Source: Acidobacteriota bacterium (GTDB lineage Bacteria; Acidobacteriota; Thermoanaerobaculia; Gp7-AA8). From it: a stretch of DNA of 64,000 bases. The notes under the pieces were generated by a model that did no database searches, was not told the DNA's origin, and saw nothing but the letters and a program-made list of their open reading frames with translations. The stretch covers positions 1 to 64,000 of the forward strand of contig JAJXWV010000033.1 in assembly GCA_021781455.1 (NCBI GenBank). The letters run 5' to 3'. This document shows positions 42,861 through 54,474 of this stretch, one piece after another; positions within the stretch are counted from its first letter, which is position 1, and the number at the start of each line of letters is the position of its first letter. The position numbers and the translations under genes are program-made.

Positions 42861-42942
42861 GGTAGGGACGCGCAGCAGCGCGTCCGCAACTCTCGTTTCC
42901 GGTCCCACCAGGGCTGCGGACGCGCTGCTGCGCGTCCCTACC
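42861..42942. repeat. REPIN-like double hairpin, copy 2
   Basis: Arms 42861-42888 and 42915-42942 are perfect 28-bp complements and share the 25-nt core of copy 1 exactly; the 26-nt loop differs. It lies between the convergent ggt and rpiA genes. Confidence 0.88.
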
Positions 42943-43624
42943 CGGGCCTTCTCATGCGCCGCACGCCCGTCGGCGCCGCGATGATCGCCTCGGTCGCTTC
43001 GTGCGGGAAGAATCCGGTCTCGACGACTCCGGCCATGGCCCGCAGACCGTCGACCACGTCGGCAATGTCGCTCTTCTGCGGGACTCGAATGTCGACGATC
43101 CGATTCCCCTCGTCGGTGACCCGCGGCTGATCGCCGGCCATTCGCAGCGACGGCTGCAGGCCTTCATCGGAAAACCGGCGGAACAGCACGTCCAGCGCGA
43201 ACGGCGTCACTTCGACCGGAAACGCTCCCTCGCCCAGCCGCGCGACGATCTTCGACTCGTCGGCGATGACGATGAATTTCCTGGCCTGCTGTTCGACGAT
43301 CTTTTCGCGGAGCAGCGCGCCGCCTCGCCCCTTGATGAGACGAAGATTGCCGTCGATCTCGTCCGCCCCGTCGACGGCCAGATCGATCGGAGCGACCTCG
43401 GCCAGAGCGAAGGTGGACACCCCCACGTCGTGCGCCAGGCTCTCGGTCCTTTTCGACGTGCACGTGCAGCGGACGTTCGCGATCGTTCCTGACTTCACGG
43501 CCTGGCCGAGGAGCCTGACGAACTCTTCGGCCGTCGAGCCGCTGCCGAGCCCCAGCGACATGCCGCTGCGGACATCCTTCATCGCCTCGCGCGCCGCTTC
43601 GATCTTGAGCTCTTGTGGTGTCAT
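42938..43624 (-). CDS. rpiA: ribose-5-phosphate isomerase A
   Basis: The 228-aa enzyme interconverts ribose-5-P and ribulose-5-P in the pentose phosphate pathway. It shows the LGLGSGSTAEEFV phosphate loop, DLAVDGADEIDGNLRLIKGRGGAL (catalytic Asp/Glu) and FIVIADESKIV. It is standard length. The last codons overlap the REPIN arm at 42938-42942. Confidence 0.96.
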   Translation of the reverse strand: MTPQELKIEAAREAMKDVRSGMSLGLGSGSTAEEFVRLLGQAVKSGTIANVRCTCTSKRTESLAHDVGVSTFALAEVAPIDLAVDGADEIDGNLRLIKGRGGALLREKIVEQQARKFIVIADESKIVARLGEGAFPVEVTPFALDVLFRRFSDEGLQPSLRMAGDQPRVTDEGNRIVDIRVPQKSDIADVVDGLRAMAGVVETGFFPHEATEAIIAAPTGVRRMRRPG

Positions 43625-43636
43625 TTCTTCTCCACG

Positions 43637-43717
43637 AGATCGCAGATCACAGATCGCAGATCGCAGGTTCCCCCCGCCCGGCGTCCCTGCGATCTGCCAT
43701 CTGCCATCTGCGATCTA
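43637..43717. repeat. inverted GATCGCA / TGCGATC repeat
   Basis: AGATCGCAGATCACAGATCG and on (43637-43666) faces CTGCGATCTGCCATCTGCCA and on (43687-43715), about 20 nt apart. It lies between the lipoprotein and rpiA genes, with the lipoprotein stop inside the arm. Confidence 0.85.
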
Positions 43718-44314
43718 GTCAGCATCCGTCTTCGCCACGGTGACGTCGAAGCGCCAGTCGTAGTCCTTGTAGTAAAACGAAATCAGCGAGGCGAAGGGAT
43801 GGCCGAGGGGCTTGTTGATCTTCGTCTCGAACAGCGGATAGAGCGGCGTGGGATTCTCATAGTGCCACACCAGGTCGGCGTGACCCTTGGTCGGATCGGT
43901 GGGATGGCGGACGAAGTCGCGCAGGCCGTCGTACTTCTTCGCACAGATCAGAGCGCGGAAGCAGGGGCCGCGTGCACTCGGCGCCGTGCCGAGGATCGGG
44001 AAGCCTTTCGGGGTGAGATGGCCGACCACGGAGACGGTGCCGTCGGCGGAGGTGGATCTCGTCACGGTCAGGTAGCCGGCGCGCTGCAGGTTGTCGAGCG
44101 TGCGCAATGATTTCTCGTCGTAGTCGTCCTTCGGATTGGCGTTGTTCCACCAGACACGCTGCGGAACCTCGGCGTAGACCGGCTCACGAGCGAACTGGTA
44201 GCGGCTGATGATCTCCTGCGCTTTTGCGGCCGTGAGCGGCTCGCGACGCGCGCAGGACAGCGCCAGCGCGACGATTGCGAGCGCAAGAATCGCTTGACTC
44301 GACTTTCTCAGCAT
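43715..44314 (-). CDS. lipoprotein of unknown function
   Basis: ATG at 44314 gives a 199-aa protein with a lipoprotein signal (MLRKSSQAILALAIVALALS, then Cys21), so it is probably anchored in a membrane facing the periplasm. The mature part (PQRVWWNNANPKDDYDEKSL ... LTPKGFPILG) is mixed alpha/beta, and I recognise no family. It is divergent from the MMPL exporter gene 48 bp away. A much longer frame to 45724 is only antisense to that exporter. Confidence 0.7.
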   Translation of the reverse strand: MLRKSSQAILALAIVALALSCARREPLTAAKAQEIISRYQFAREPVYAEVPQRVWWNNANPKDDYDEKSLRTLDNLQRAGYLTVTRSTSADGTVSVVGHLTPKGFPILGTAPSARGPCFRALICAKKYDGLRDFVRHPTDPTKGHADLVWHYENPTPLYPLFETKINKPLGHPFASLISFYYKDYDWRFDVTVAKTDAD

Positions 44315-44362
44315 GTTATCCCCGCACGCCTCGCCCGAGCGGCGAAAGGATCGAGCGCCGAA

Positions 44363-46930
44363 TTGACTGACAGAATTCTCCATGCCTTCGCCCGGCTGTG
44401 CCTGCGCCACAGTAGAACAATCACCATCGTGGCGGCGGTTCTGGCCGTCCTGGGGGTCGCCGCAACCCTCAGACTGTCGTTCGATCCCGATCTGCTCAAC
44501 CTCATTCCTCAGAAAGACCGGCAGGTCAACGATTTCCGAAAAGTGCTCCGCGACCTCGGCACGATCGATTATCACATCGTCGTCCTCTCCATTCCTCCCG
44601 GTCGTGATGCACACGACTACGACCCGCTCATCCGGAACATCGCCGACGGCTACAAGGCCAGCCCGCTCATCGCGGACGTGAGCTATCGCCTGCCGAACCC
44701 GCTCGATTTCGTCGACATGGTTCTGCCGCGGGCGCTGCTGTTCCTGACACCGGCGGAGCTGAAGGAAGTGGCCGTCCGTCTCTCTGACGCGGGAATCCGC
44801 GAGTCGGTGACTCGCAACAGGATCCTGCTGCAGACGCCGCAATCCTTCGCCTTCAAGCCGCTCGTTCAGTACGACCCGTTCAACCTCGCCCCGATCTTCC
44901 TGCGCAAGTTCCAGTCGGCCGGCGGCGGATTCAAGATCGACACGTCGAGCGGCTATTACCTCTCCACGGATCGCACGATGCTGCTGATCCTGACCAAGCC
45001 GAAGAAGCCGGCCCAGGATGTGCCGTTCGGTCAGAAGCTCCTCGCGGAAGGGTCGATCATCGAGGCGCGCGCTCTCGCCGATTTTCAGAAGAAGGCCGCG
45101 CCGGGAACGCCGCTGCCGAAGATCTCGCACACCGGCGGCTACGAGATCGCCGTGGGCGACGCGAACCTCATTCGAGGCGACGTCATTGTCAACGTCGTCG
45201 GCTCCGTCATCGGAGTGCTGCTGCTCTTTCTCTACGCATTCCGCCGCGGCGCCTCGATCGCCTATGCCGCGCTTCCGCTGGCGCTGGCTCTGGTGCTCAC
45301 GTTTGCCACGGCCGCGCTGACATACGGGACTCTGTCGTCGCTCAGTGCCGGATTCGCCGCCATGCTCGCGGGCCTGGGCATCGACTTCATCACCGTTCTC
45401 TACGGGAGGTACGTCGACGAGCGCAACCGCGGCGCCACGATGCCGCAGGGAATCATCACCACGATCCGCACGACGCTTCCGGGCGTGTTCATCGCCGCCA
45501 TCACCACTGCGGCCACGTTTTATGCGTTCCTGGCGACGGACTTTCGCGGCATGACGCAGCTCGGTTTTCTGACCGGCACCGGAATCGTGCTGTTCCTCTT
45601 GTGCGTGATCTTCCTGCTTCCCGCCCTGATCATCATCGGCGAGCGGGCCTCGTCGAAACGCGCGCCAAAGCTCTATCTGCACTCGTTCGGCTCGGGACGG
45701 TTGATCGACCGCTCGATCGCCCACCCGCGCGCCACCATCGCCATCTGGGTGGTGTTCATCGTCATCGCCGGGCTGCTTTCGCTGCGGTTGCGATTCAGCG
45801 ACAACATCCAGGATCTCCGCGCCAAGGGAAACCCAGGCGTGGTCACGCAGTCGAAAGTGACCGACAAGTTCGGACAGTCATTCGATTTCATGATGTACGT
45901 CGTGCAGGGAAAGACGCTCGACGACGTGATGGAGCGGACGTATGCGGCCACCGACGACCTCGAGCCCCTCGTCGCCGACAAGACCATCGCCTCGTTCCAG
46001 TCGATCTCGACGTTCCTTCCTCCGCGTGAGCAGCAACTGGCTGTGATCAACGATCTCCGGCAGGGAAGGAACGACGGGTTCAACGCGGCCAGGATCAACA
46101 GGACTTTCGAGCAGGCGCTGGTCGAAAACGGGTTCCGGCCCGAGGCGTACAAGAACTACCTGCGGCTGTTCGATCAGGCGCTCTCACCGCAGGAGCCGGT
46201 CTCGCTGCAGAACATCGGCAACAACGACATCGTCAAGCTGGCCTCACGGTTCGTGAAGCAGGTCGACGGCGCGTGGATGTCGGTGATCTACGTCTACCCC
46301 ACCGGCGGCAAGTGGCCGCGCGAGGTACCGCCCGCGCTTCTGGCCGTGCCCACCCGCCATCCCGGCGACATCCTGACGGGTGTGAACCTGGTCAGCTCGA
46401 CGCTGCGCCGGATCGTCATGGCCGACGCGCGCCGTGCGTCGCTGCTGGGCTTCATCTTCGTGGCCGTGATCATGTTCCTCAGCTTCCGCACGATCCGCCT
46501 GACCATCCTCACGTTCGTCCCGTTCGTCGCCGGTGCGGCCGGGATGCTCGGCTTCATGGCCCTGTTCGACCTGGAGTTCAACTTCATGAACATCTTCGTC
46601 GGGCTGATGATCATCGGCGTGGCCACCGACTACGCCGTGTACATGCTGCAGCGGTATCGGGAGGATCCGGCGCACTTCCCGCACGCGGCGCACGAGACCG
46701 GCAAGGCCATCGTCATGGCCGCGCTCACCGCCATTGCCGGCTACGGTTCGTTTGCGATTTCTCACTATCCCGGCCTTCGATCCATCGGCTATGCTTCGAC
46801 CTTCGGCATCGGATTGAGTGGTCTGGCGGCGATTACGCTGCTGCCGGCGATCCTGGTGCTCGAAAATCATTCCAAGGTGGCAGGTGGCGGCTCTCAGGTG
46901 GCAGGAGAAGCACACGGGCCTGAGAGCTGA
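44363..46930 (+). CDS. MMPL/RND-family exporter (HpnN-like)
   Basis: The roughly 855-aa protein has two RND halves, each with one helix, a large periplasmic domain and five helices: LCLRHSRTITIVAAVLAVLG at the start, and the second half from IAHPRATIAIWVVFIVIAG. AGLGIDFITVLYGRY and GLMIIGVATDYAVYMLQRYR are the helix-4 proton-relay regions. Single-chain exporters of this type move lipids such as hopanoids or mycolates; the cargo here is unknown. The start is probably TTG at 44363 with AAAGGA upstream, since TTG 44294 would overlap the divergent lipoprotein. Confidence 0.82.
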   Translation: MTDRILHAFARLCLRHSRTITIVAAVLAVLGVAATLRLSFDPDLLNLIPQKDRQVNDFRKVLRDLGTIDYHIVVLSIPPGRDAHDYDPLIRNIADGYKASPLIADVSYRLPNPLDFVDMVLPRALLFLTPAELKEVAVRLSDAGIRESVTRNRILLQTPQSFAFKPLVQYDPFNLAPIFLRKFQSAGGGFKIDTSSGYYLSTDRTMLLILTKPKKPAQDVPFGQKLLAEGSIIEARALADFQKKAAPGTPLPKISHTGGYEIAVGDANLIRGDVIVNVVGSVIGVLLLFLYAFRRGASIAYAALPLALALVLTFATAALTYGTLSSLSAGFAAMLAGLGIDFITVLYGRYVDERNRGATMPQGIITTIRTTLPGVFIAAITTAATFYAFLATDFRGMTQLGFLTGTGIVLFLLCVIFLLPALIIIGERASSKRAPKLYLHSFGSGRLIDRSIAHPRATIAIWVVFIVIAGLLSLRLRFSDNIQDLRAKGNPGVVTQSKVTDKFGQSFDFMMYVVQGKTLDDVMERTYAATDDLEPLVADKTIASFQSISTFLPPREQQLAVINDLRQGRNDGFNAARINRTFEQALVENGFRPEAYKNYLRLFDQALSPQEPVSLQNIGNNDIVKLASRFVKQVDGAWMSVIYVYPTGGKWPREVPPALLAVPTRHPGDILTGVNLVSSTLRRIVMADARRASLLGFIFVAVIMFLSFRTIRLTILTFVPFVAGAAGMLGFMALFDLEFNFMNIFVGLMIIGVATDYAVYMLQRYREDPAHFPHAAHETGKAIVMAALTAIAGYGSFAISHYPGLRSIGYASTFGIGLSGLAAITLLPAILVLENHSKVAGGGSQVAGEAHGPES

Positions 46931-46955
46931 GACCTGAGACCTGCGACCCGACACC
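46873..46955. repeat. inverted short-period repeat (GGTGGCA / GAGACCT)
   Basis: AGGTGGCAGGTGGCGGCTCT and on (46876-46903) encodes the last residues of the exporter. GAGCTGAGACCTGAGACCTG (46925-46944) follows its stop. Period about 7. It lies just upstream of bioY. Confidence 0.65.
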
Positions 46956-46973
46956 TTTCAGGAGCAAGATCGA

Positions 46974-47558
46974 ATGCAGACGAGCACCGCCACGATTCCT
47001 TCGATTGTCGCCGGCCGCGTAATCCGCGACCGTGCCGCGCTGAATGCGCTGTTCGTCATCGCGGCCAGCGGGCTGATCGCAATCGCCGCACAGATTGCCA
47101 TCAACGTCCCCTTGTCTCCTGTGCCGCTGACGCTGCAACCGCTGGCGGTGCTGTTCGTCGGCGCGGCGCTCGGCGCCCGGCGCGGCGCCGCTGCAGCGGC
47201 CCTGTACCTGTTCGAAGGAATCATCGGGCTGCCCGTGTTCGCACAGGCGCACGGCGGCGCCTTCTGGCTCGTGGGTGCGACCGGCGGCTATCTCATGTCG
47301 TACCCGCTGGCCGCCTGGGTGGCCGGCTGGTTCTCCGAGCGCGGCTGGGGATCGACGACGGTCCGCGCCATCGCCGGGATGCTCGCCGCCCTCGCCGTCG
47401 TGTACGCCGGCGGATGGTCGTGGCTGGCGATTCTGGCAGGACCGCGCGCGGCCTTCACGATGGGAATCGTGCCGTTCGTCGTGGCCGACGTCGTGAAGAT
47501 CGCGATTGCCTCAGCGATGCTGCCGTACGCGCAGCGGATCACAGCACGACTGTCATGA
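46974..47558 (+). CDS. bioY: biotin transporter BioY
   Basis: The 194-aa S-component of the ECF biotin transporter has six hydrophobic helices. It shows the BioY signatures PLSPVPLTLQPLAVLFVGA and FLVGATGGYL-like WLVGATGGYLMSYPLAAWVA. AGGAG lies about 10 nt before the ATG. bioM/bioN are not adjacent; solitary BioY can use shared ECF modules or work alone. Its stop overlaps the M28 peptidase ATG (ATGA). Confidence 0.93.
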   Translation: MQTSTATIPSIVAGRVIRDRAALNALFVIAASGLIAIAAQIAINVPLSPVPLTLQPLAVLFVGAALGARRGAAAAALYLFEGIIGLPVFAQAHGGAFWLVGATGGYLMSYPLAAWVAGWFSERGWGSTTVRAIAGMLAALAVVYAGGWSWLAILAGPRAAFTMGIVPFVVADVVKIAIASAMLPYAQRITARLS

Positions 47559-48967
47559 TCACGCACCGGACCGCCGGAGTGCTCACCTCCGCGATCGCAG
47601 CGGCCGTGATCGCGATTCCGATGCATGCGGCGAACGCGACGAAGAGCCCAACCGCAGGCGATCCTATCCCGCAGATCGTCCGGCAGATCGACTCGAAGAA
47701 CATCGAGCGCACGATCCGCACGCTGGTCTCGTTCGGCACCCGCAGCACGCTTTCCTCGCAGGATGACCCGAAGCGCGGCATCGGCGCCGCGCGCGACTGG
47801 CTCTATTCGCAATTCCAGAAGATCGCCGCAACGTCCGGCGGCCGCATGACCGTCGAGCTGCAGTCGTTCGACCAGGAGCCCGGGCGCTACGCCAGGATTG
47901 CCACGGCGACGAAGATCACCAACGTCGTGGCGACGCTGCATGGCAGCGATCCCGATTCGGAGAAGCGCGTCTACGTGATCAGCGGCCATTACGACTCGAT
48001 GTGCACCAACGTCGTCGACGCCCAATGCGATGCGCCGGGCGCAGACGATGACGCCTCGGGCGTGGCCACGGTTCTCGAGGCCGCGCGCGTCATGGCTCCG
48101 CACCGCTTCCCTGCCACGATCGTGTTCATGGCCGTGGCCGGCGAAGAACAGGGACTCGTCGGATCGACGTATTACGCGGAGCAAGCGAAGAAGAACGGCA
48201 TGGACATCGACGCGATGTTCACGAACGACATCGTCGGAAACACGCTGGGCGGGAACGGTGTGCGCGACCGAAAGACGATCCGGGTGTTCTCCGAGGGTGT
48301 TCCCTCGAACGAGACTCCCGAAGAAGCGAGAGTGCGCCGTTCGGTGGGCGGCGAGAATGATTCGGTGTCGCGTCAACTGGCTCGCTACATCGTCCAGGTT
48401 GCGCACGAGTACGTTCCAGGCTTCCGCGTCTGGATGATCAATCGGCGAGATCGATACCTTCGCGGCGGCGATCACATCCCGTTTCTGGAGCAGGGCTATC
48501 CGGCGGTTCGCTTCACCGAGCCGAATGAGGACTACCACCACCAGCACCAGAACGTGCGGGTAGAGGGCGGCGTGCAGTACGGCGATCTGCCGCAGTTCAC
48601 GGATGGGCCGTACATCGCCCGCGTGGCGCGTGTGAATACGGCGGCGCTGGCGTCATTGGCACTGGCTCCGGCGCGGCCGCGCGAGGCTCGCGTCATCACG
48701 ACTCGGCTGACCAACGACACGGACTTGCAGTGGGCGCCTAACAGCGAGCCGTACTTCGATCACTACGAGATCGTCTGGCGCGACACCACTGCGCCGACGT
48801 GGACGCACTCGAAAGCCATCGGCAAAGAGACGAAGTACACCGCACCCGGACTCTCGAAGGACAACTACATCTTCGGCGTGCGGTCGGTCGGTCGGGATGG
48901 ACACAAGAGCCCGGCGAGCTTCCCGACTCCTCTGCTGCGGCGCCGGCCGGCACCAAAACAACCGTAA
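47555..48967 (+). CDS. M28-family zinc aminopeptidase with C-terminal FN3-like domain
   Basis: ATG at 47555 overlaps the bioY stop. The 470-aa product has a signal peptide (about 1-27) and an M28 metallopeptidase domain with ligands in YVISGHYDSM, GADDDASG, VAGEEQGLVG, FTNDIVG and EPNEDYHHQHQ. A fibronectin-III-like tail follows (FDHYEIVWRDTTAPTW ... GVRSVGRDG). It is probably a secreted di-zinc aminopeptidase. Translational coupling to a vitamin transporter looks coincidental. Confidence 0.88.
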   Translation: MITHRTAGVLTSAIAAAVIAIPMHAANATKSPTAGDPIPQIVRQIDSKNIERTIRTLVSFGTRSTLSSQDDPKRGIGAARDWLYSQFQKIAATSGGRMTVELQSFDQEPGRYARIATATKITNVVATLHGSDPDSEKRVYVISGHYDSMCTNVVDAQCDAPGADDDASGVATVLEAARVMAPHRFPATIVFMAVAGEEQGLVGSTYYAEQAKKNGMDIDAMFTNDIVGNTLGGNGVRDRKTIRVFSEGVPSNETPEEARVRRSVGGENDSVSRQLARYIVQVAHEYVPGFRVWMINRRDRYLRGGDHIPFLEQGYPAVRFTEPNEDYHHQHQNVRVEGGVQYGDLPQFTDGPYIARVARVNTAALASLALAPARPREARVITTRLTNDTDLQWAPNSEPYFDHYEIVWRDTTAPTWTHSKAIGKETKYTAPGLSKDNYIFGVRSVGRDGHKSPASFPTPLLRRRPAPKQP

Positions 48968-49070
48968 GGCGCCTAACAGCTCCGCGGGGGCGACCGAACC
49001 GCGTACTGCCTGCCCTGTCATCCCGAACACTCGAATTGCGCAGGCGCGACACCGGAGCGAAGAAACGTTC

Positions 49071-49195
49071 GATGGTTCCCCCTCTCCCCGCCGCAGCGGG
49101 GAGAGGGCCGGGGTGAGGGGTCTCATTCTGGTTCAAAAGGAGACCCCTCATCCGCCTTCGGCACCTTCTCCCCGCTGCGGCGGGGAGAAGGGCAA
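49071..49195. repeat. REPIN-like element with two palindromic arms
   Basis: CCTCTCCCCGCCGCAGCGGG (palindromic, left) and CTTCTCCCCGCTGCGGCGGG (palindromic, right) are joined by GGTGAGGGGTCTC and GAGACCCCTCATC arms around about 16 nt. It fills the spacer between the convergent M28 peptidase and lon genes. Elements of this form recur across many genomes. Confidence 0.8.
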
Positions 49196-49260
49196 CGAAC
49201 ACCAGAACCCGCATAAACACTGGAAGTTTCCTGGAAGCGTCAGAGCGGCATGACAACGAT

Positions 49261-51729
<2,469 letters not shown>

Positions 51730-51829
51730 GTCAACCCCTCATGAGAACCGTTTCGGCCCCCTTGCGCAGCGCGCAAAGGCAAGCCGGCTCTTCTGCAATG
51801 GCTGTTCCCGTGATCGCTTCTCCCGCCGA

Positions 51830-52276
51830 CTACTTCAACTTATGCAACTCTTTGACGAACGCATCGACATCTTCGAAACGCCGGTACACCGAGGCGAAGC
51901 GGACGTAGGCGACCGGATCGAGCTCGCGCAGCCGCTCCATGACCAGTGCCCCGATCTGCTGGCTGGAGATTTCCCGCTCGCCGGAATCGTGCATTGCCAT
52001 TTCGATGGAATCGGCCACGCCCTCCAGTGCATCCTGCGAGATGGGCCGCTTGCGTGAGGCCACCTGCAGCCCGCGCATCAGCTTCTCCCGGTCGTACGGC
52101 TCCCGCCTCTGATCGCGCTTCACCACCTGGAACGGGATGGACTCGATTTTTTCGTAGCTGGTGAATCGCCGTTCGCATTTCGTGCATTCGCGCCGCCGCC
52201 GGATCGCATCTCCTTCCCGGCTCTCGCGCGAGTCGACCACCCGGTCCTCGATGTTCGCGCAGTAGGGACAGCGCAT
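51830..52276 (-). CDS. nrdR: transcriptional repressor NrdR
   Basis: The 148-aa repressor senses ATP/dATP and binds NrdR boxes at ribonucleotide reductase genes. It has the zinc ribbon MRCPYC ... CTKCERRFTSYE and the ATP-cone (VVKRDQRREPYDREKLMRGL). The start at 52276 is the family start. nrdJ at 3771-6773 is its expected target. The lon gene lies 100 bp downstream on the same strand. Confidence 0.96.
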   Translation of the reverse strand: MRCPYCANIEDRVVDSRESREGDAIRRRRECTKCERRFTSYEKIESIPFQVVKRDQRREPYDREKLMRGLQVASRKRPISQDALEGVADSIEMAMHDSGEREISSQQIGALVMERLRELDPVAYVRFASVYRRFEDVDAFVKELHKLK

Positions 52277-52301
52277 GACGGCGCCGTATATCACAGGGCA
52301 T

Positions 52302-52379
52302 GCGGGTAGCGGGTAGCGGGTAGCGGGTAGCGAGTAGGGCGAAGGCAGCGGTCTCCTACCCGCTACTCGCTACCCGCTT
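52302..52379. repeat. inverted GCGGGTA / TACCCGC repeat
   Basis: Four GGTAGCG-type heptads, TAGCGGGTAGCGGGTAGCGG and on (52306-52337), face TCCTACCCGCTACTCGCTAC and on (52353-52378). It lies between the flippase-like gene and nrdR; the right arm encodes the last residues (EEAGSE) of the flippase-like protein. Confidence 0.88.
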
Positions 52380-53406
52380 CTTCGGCCGCCTGCTCCGCGG
52401 CCGGCTGGGTCTTCACGTCTCGCCAGTGCAGGCCGGCGTGCGCGAACAGCAACAGTCCGGTGACAAGGATGGGCAGGGTCCCCACGATGTGGAACATCAC
52501 CGCCACGGCCACCGAGAGGTCGACGCCGAAATGGTAGAACGTGGTCAGGACGAATTGACAGGCCTTGTGGAACCCGCCCACGCCGCCGGGCGTGGGGATG
52601 GCCAGGCCAACCGTGCTGACGCCGCTGATGAAAAAGGCCGAGTCGAAAGGCAGGCGTCGGCGGAGCGCCACCAGCACCAGCCAGAACTGCGCGTTGAGGC
52701 AGAACCAGATCCCCGCCGTGTGGAGCAGCACGCGCACGGCCGTCCCCGGCTCGTTCGCCAGCCGAAGAGTCTGGGTGAACGCGTCGTAAAAATGCATCCA
52801 GGCCGGGCGGAAGCGCGCGGGCACGAAACGGCCGAGCCATTCGTGAACACGGCGAACCGATCCCCGATAGAAGTACATGGAGAGGACAAAGATCGTCATC
52901 GCTCCCAGGACGATGGCTGCACCGATCGCTCCCGATTTCATGATGAAAAACGAGCGTGCCGTGTCCGGGTCGGACGCGAATCCGTTCCAGTGGGTGACGA
53001 CGAAGTAGATGAACAGCAGAAGCAGCGCGTAGAGGTCGAGGATGCGCTCCGTCAGAGCGGTGCCGAGGGCGGACGAGAATCGAACGCTCGTCCTGCGGGC
53101 CAGCAGCGCCGGACGGACCACGTCACCGGCGCGGATCGGCAGCACCGTCGAGACCATGTACCCGACGGCGTTCGCGAAGAATGTCGGATAGAAGGGCGGC
53201 GGATGACGGCTGTCGATGAGCAGTCGCCATCGCCAGGTGCGGAACAGCAGGGCCGAAAAATTGACGAGCAGCGCCACGACCAGCCAGAAGGGGTTGGTCG
53301 TGCGTATGATCGACCAGACGTCCCCGAGATTGCTGTTGTGGAGGAAGAACCAGATGAAGAAGATCGTCAGGACGGCGACGATCGTGATGTGGAGAATGCG
53401 TTTCAA
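52363..53406 (-). CDS. flippase-like membrane protein (lysylphosphatidylglycerol synthase TM family)
   Basis: The 347-aa protein has about eight membrane helices. It carries the family motifs FANAVGYMVSTVLPIRAGDV near residue 80 and STVGLAIPTPGGVGGFHKAC near 260, as in the UPF0104/AglD-like group related to the MprF membrane domain. Such proteins are linked to lipid or lipid-linked sugar movement; the substrate is unknown. It is divergent from the HDAC-family gene 26 bp away. Confidence 0.85.
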   Translation of the reverse strand: MKRILHITIVAVLTIFFIWFFLHNSNLGDVWSIIRTTNPFWLVVALLVNFSALLFRTWRWRLLIDSRHPPPFYPTFFANAVGYMVSTVLPIRAGDVVRPALLARRTSVRFSSALGTALTERILDLYALLLLFIYFVVTHWNGFASDPDTARSFFIMKSGAIGAAIVLGAMTIFVLSMYFYRGSVRRVHEWLGRFVPARFRPAWMHFYDAFTQTLRLANEPGTAVRVLLHTAGIWFCLNAQFWLVLVALRRRLPFDSAFFISGVSTVGLAIPTPGGVGGFHKACQFVLTTFYHFGVDLSVAVAVMFHIVGTLPILVTGLLLFAHAGLHWRDVKTQPAAEQAAEEAGSE

Positions 53407-53432
53407 AGCCGCGTAGTTGTAGCACAGGCCCG

Positions 53433-54377
53433 ATGCTGACCATCTACACGAACGCGCTTTCGCACCGGCATGACACGGGCTTCGGTCATCCGGAATCGGC
53501 GAAGCGCCTCGATGCCGCCGTCGAGGGCGCGACGCGCGCCGGCCTCGCGCAGAACATCCTCGAGGATTCGACCGGCCACCCCGACACCGGCCGCATGATC
53601 GCCAGGGTGCACTCGGAAGATTACGAGAAGGAGCTGGAAGAAGCCTGCCAGGGCGGCTTCCAGTTCTTCCATTCCCTCGACAACCCGATCTCCGCCTCCT
53701 CCTTCGCCGCTGCCCGTGCGGCCGTGGCCACGTCTCTGACGGCCGCGCACGACATCTGGAGAGCGCGCGCCAGCAAGCGCGCCTTCGTCATCGTGCGCCC
53801 TCCCGGCCATCACGCGGAGCGCGTCGAGGCCATGGGCTTCTGCTTCTTCAACACCATCGCCTGCGTCGCCGAGTGGCTGCGCGAACAGCCGGGCATCGAG
53901 CGAGTCTTCATCTTCGACTTCGACGTGCATCACGGCAACGGCACCCAGCACGTCTTCGAACAACGCGATGACGTCTACTACGCGTCCATCCACCGCTACC
54001 CGTTCTATCCCGGCACCGGCGCGGCAGATGAGATCGGCGTGGCTGCCGGCCGTGGTTTCACGCTGAACCTCCCGATGGAAGCGGGAACCGGCGACGCCGA
54101 CTACCTGCGCGCCACCGAAGAGCGGGTCGTGCGCATCATCGACGACTACCGGCCGGACGCCATTCTGCTGTCGTCGGGATTCGACGCCCATCGCCGCGAC
54201 CCGCTGGGCGGGATGCACGTCAGCGAGCAGGCCTTCGGCGAGATCACGCGCCGCATCGTGGAATGCGCAGAGCGCCACTGCGAAGGCCGCGTGCTCTCGC
54301 TGCTCGAAGGCGGATACGACATGGAAGGGCTGGCGGCCTCGGTGGCGGAGCATCTGGTGGCGATGAGCGGCTCTTAG
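53433..54377 (+). CDS. histone deacetylase-family deacetylase
   Basis: The 314-aa protein is a class II HDAC/acetoin-utilisation-like amidohydrolase. It has the catalytic His pair in RPPGHHAE (H126, H127), zinc ligands in FDFDVHHGNG (D164, H166) and a third in SSGFDAH. Bacterial members remove acetyl groups from polyamines or protein lysines; the substrate cannot be told here. It is close to the minus-strand flippase gene, which implies very compact promoters. Confidence 0.93.
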   Translation: MLTIYTNALSHRHDTGFGHPESAKRLDAAVEGATRAGLAQNILEDSTGHPDTGRMIARVHSEDYEKELEEACQGGFQFFHSLDNPISASSFAAARAAVATSLTAAHDIWRARASKRAFVIVRPPGHHAERVEAMGFCFFNTIACVAEWLREQPGIERVFIFDFDVHHGNGTQHVFEQRDDVYYASIHRYPFYPGTGAADEIGVAAGRGFTLNLPMEAGTGDADYLRATEERVVRIIDDYRPDAILLSSGFDAHRRDPLGGMHVSEQAFGEITRRIVECAERHCEGRVLSLLEGGYDMEGLAASVAEHLVAMSGS

Positions 54378-54432
54378 TCCTGGCTGTTGGCTCCCGGCTT
54401 CTCATTCGGTGCAAATCCCGGGAGCCAAGAGC
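54376..54432. repeat. inverted short-period repeat (TGGCTCC / GGAGCCA)
   Basis: GTCCTGGCTGTTGGCTCCCG faces CGGGAGCCAAGAGCGAAGAC around about 20 nt. It is a shorter member of the family seen at 6801 and 7155. It lies between the HDAC-family and Coa1-like genes. Confidence 0.75.
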
Positions 54433-54474
54433 GAAGACCTGGCACCCGCGATACCATTTGCAGAGGAGGCTGCG

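Noticed and set aside
43715-45724. 669-codon version of the lipoprotein gene
   Set aside because: The upstream 470 codons are antisense to the MMPL exporter; the ATG at 44314 gives a perfect lipoprotein signal peptide.
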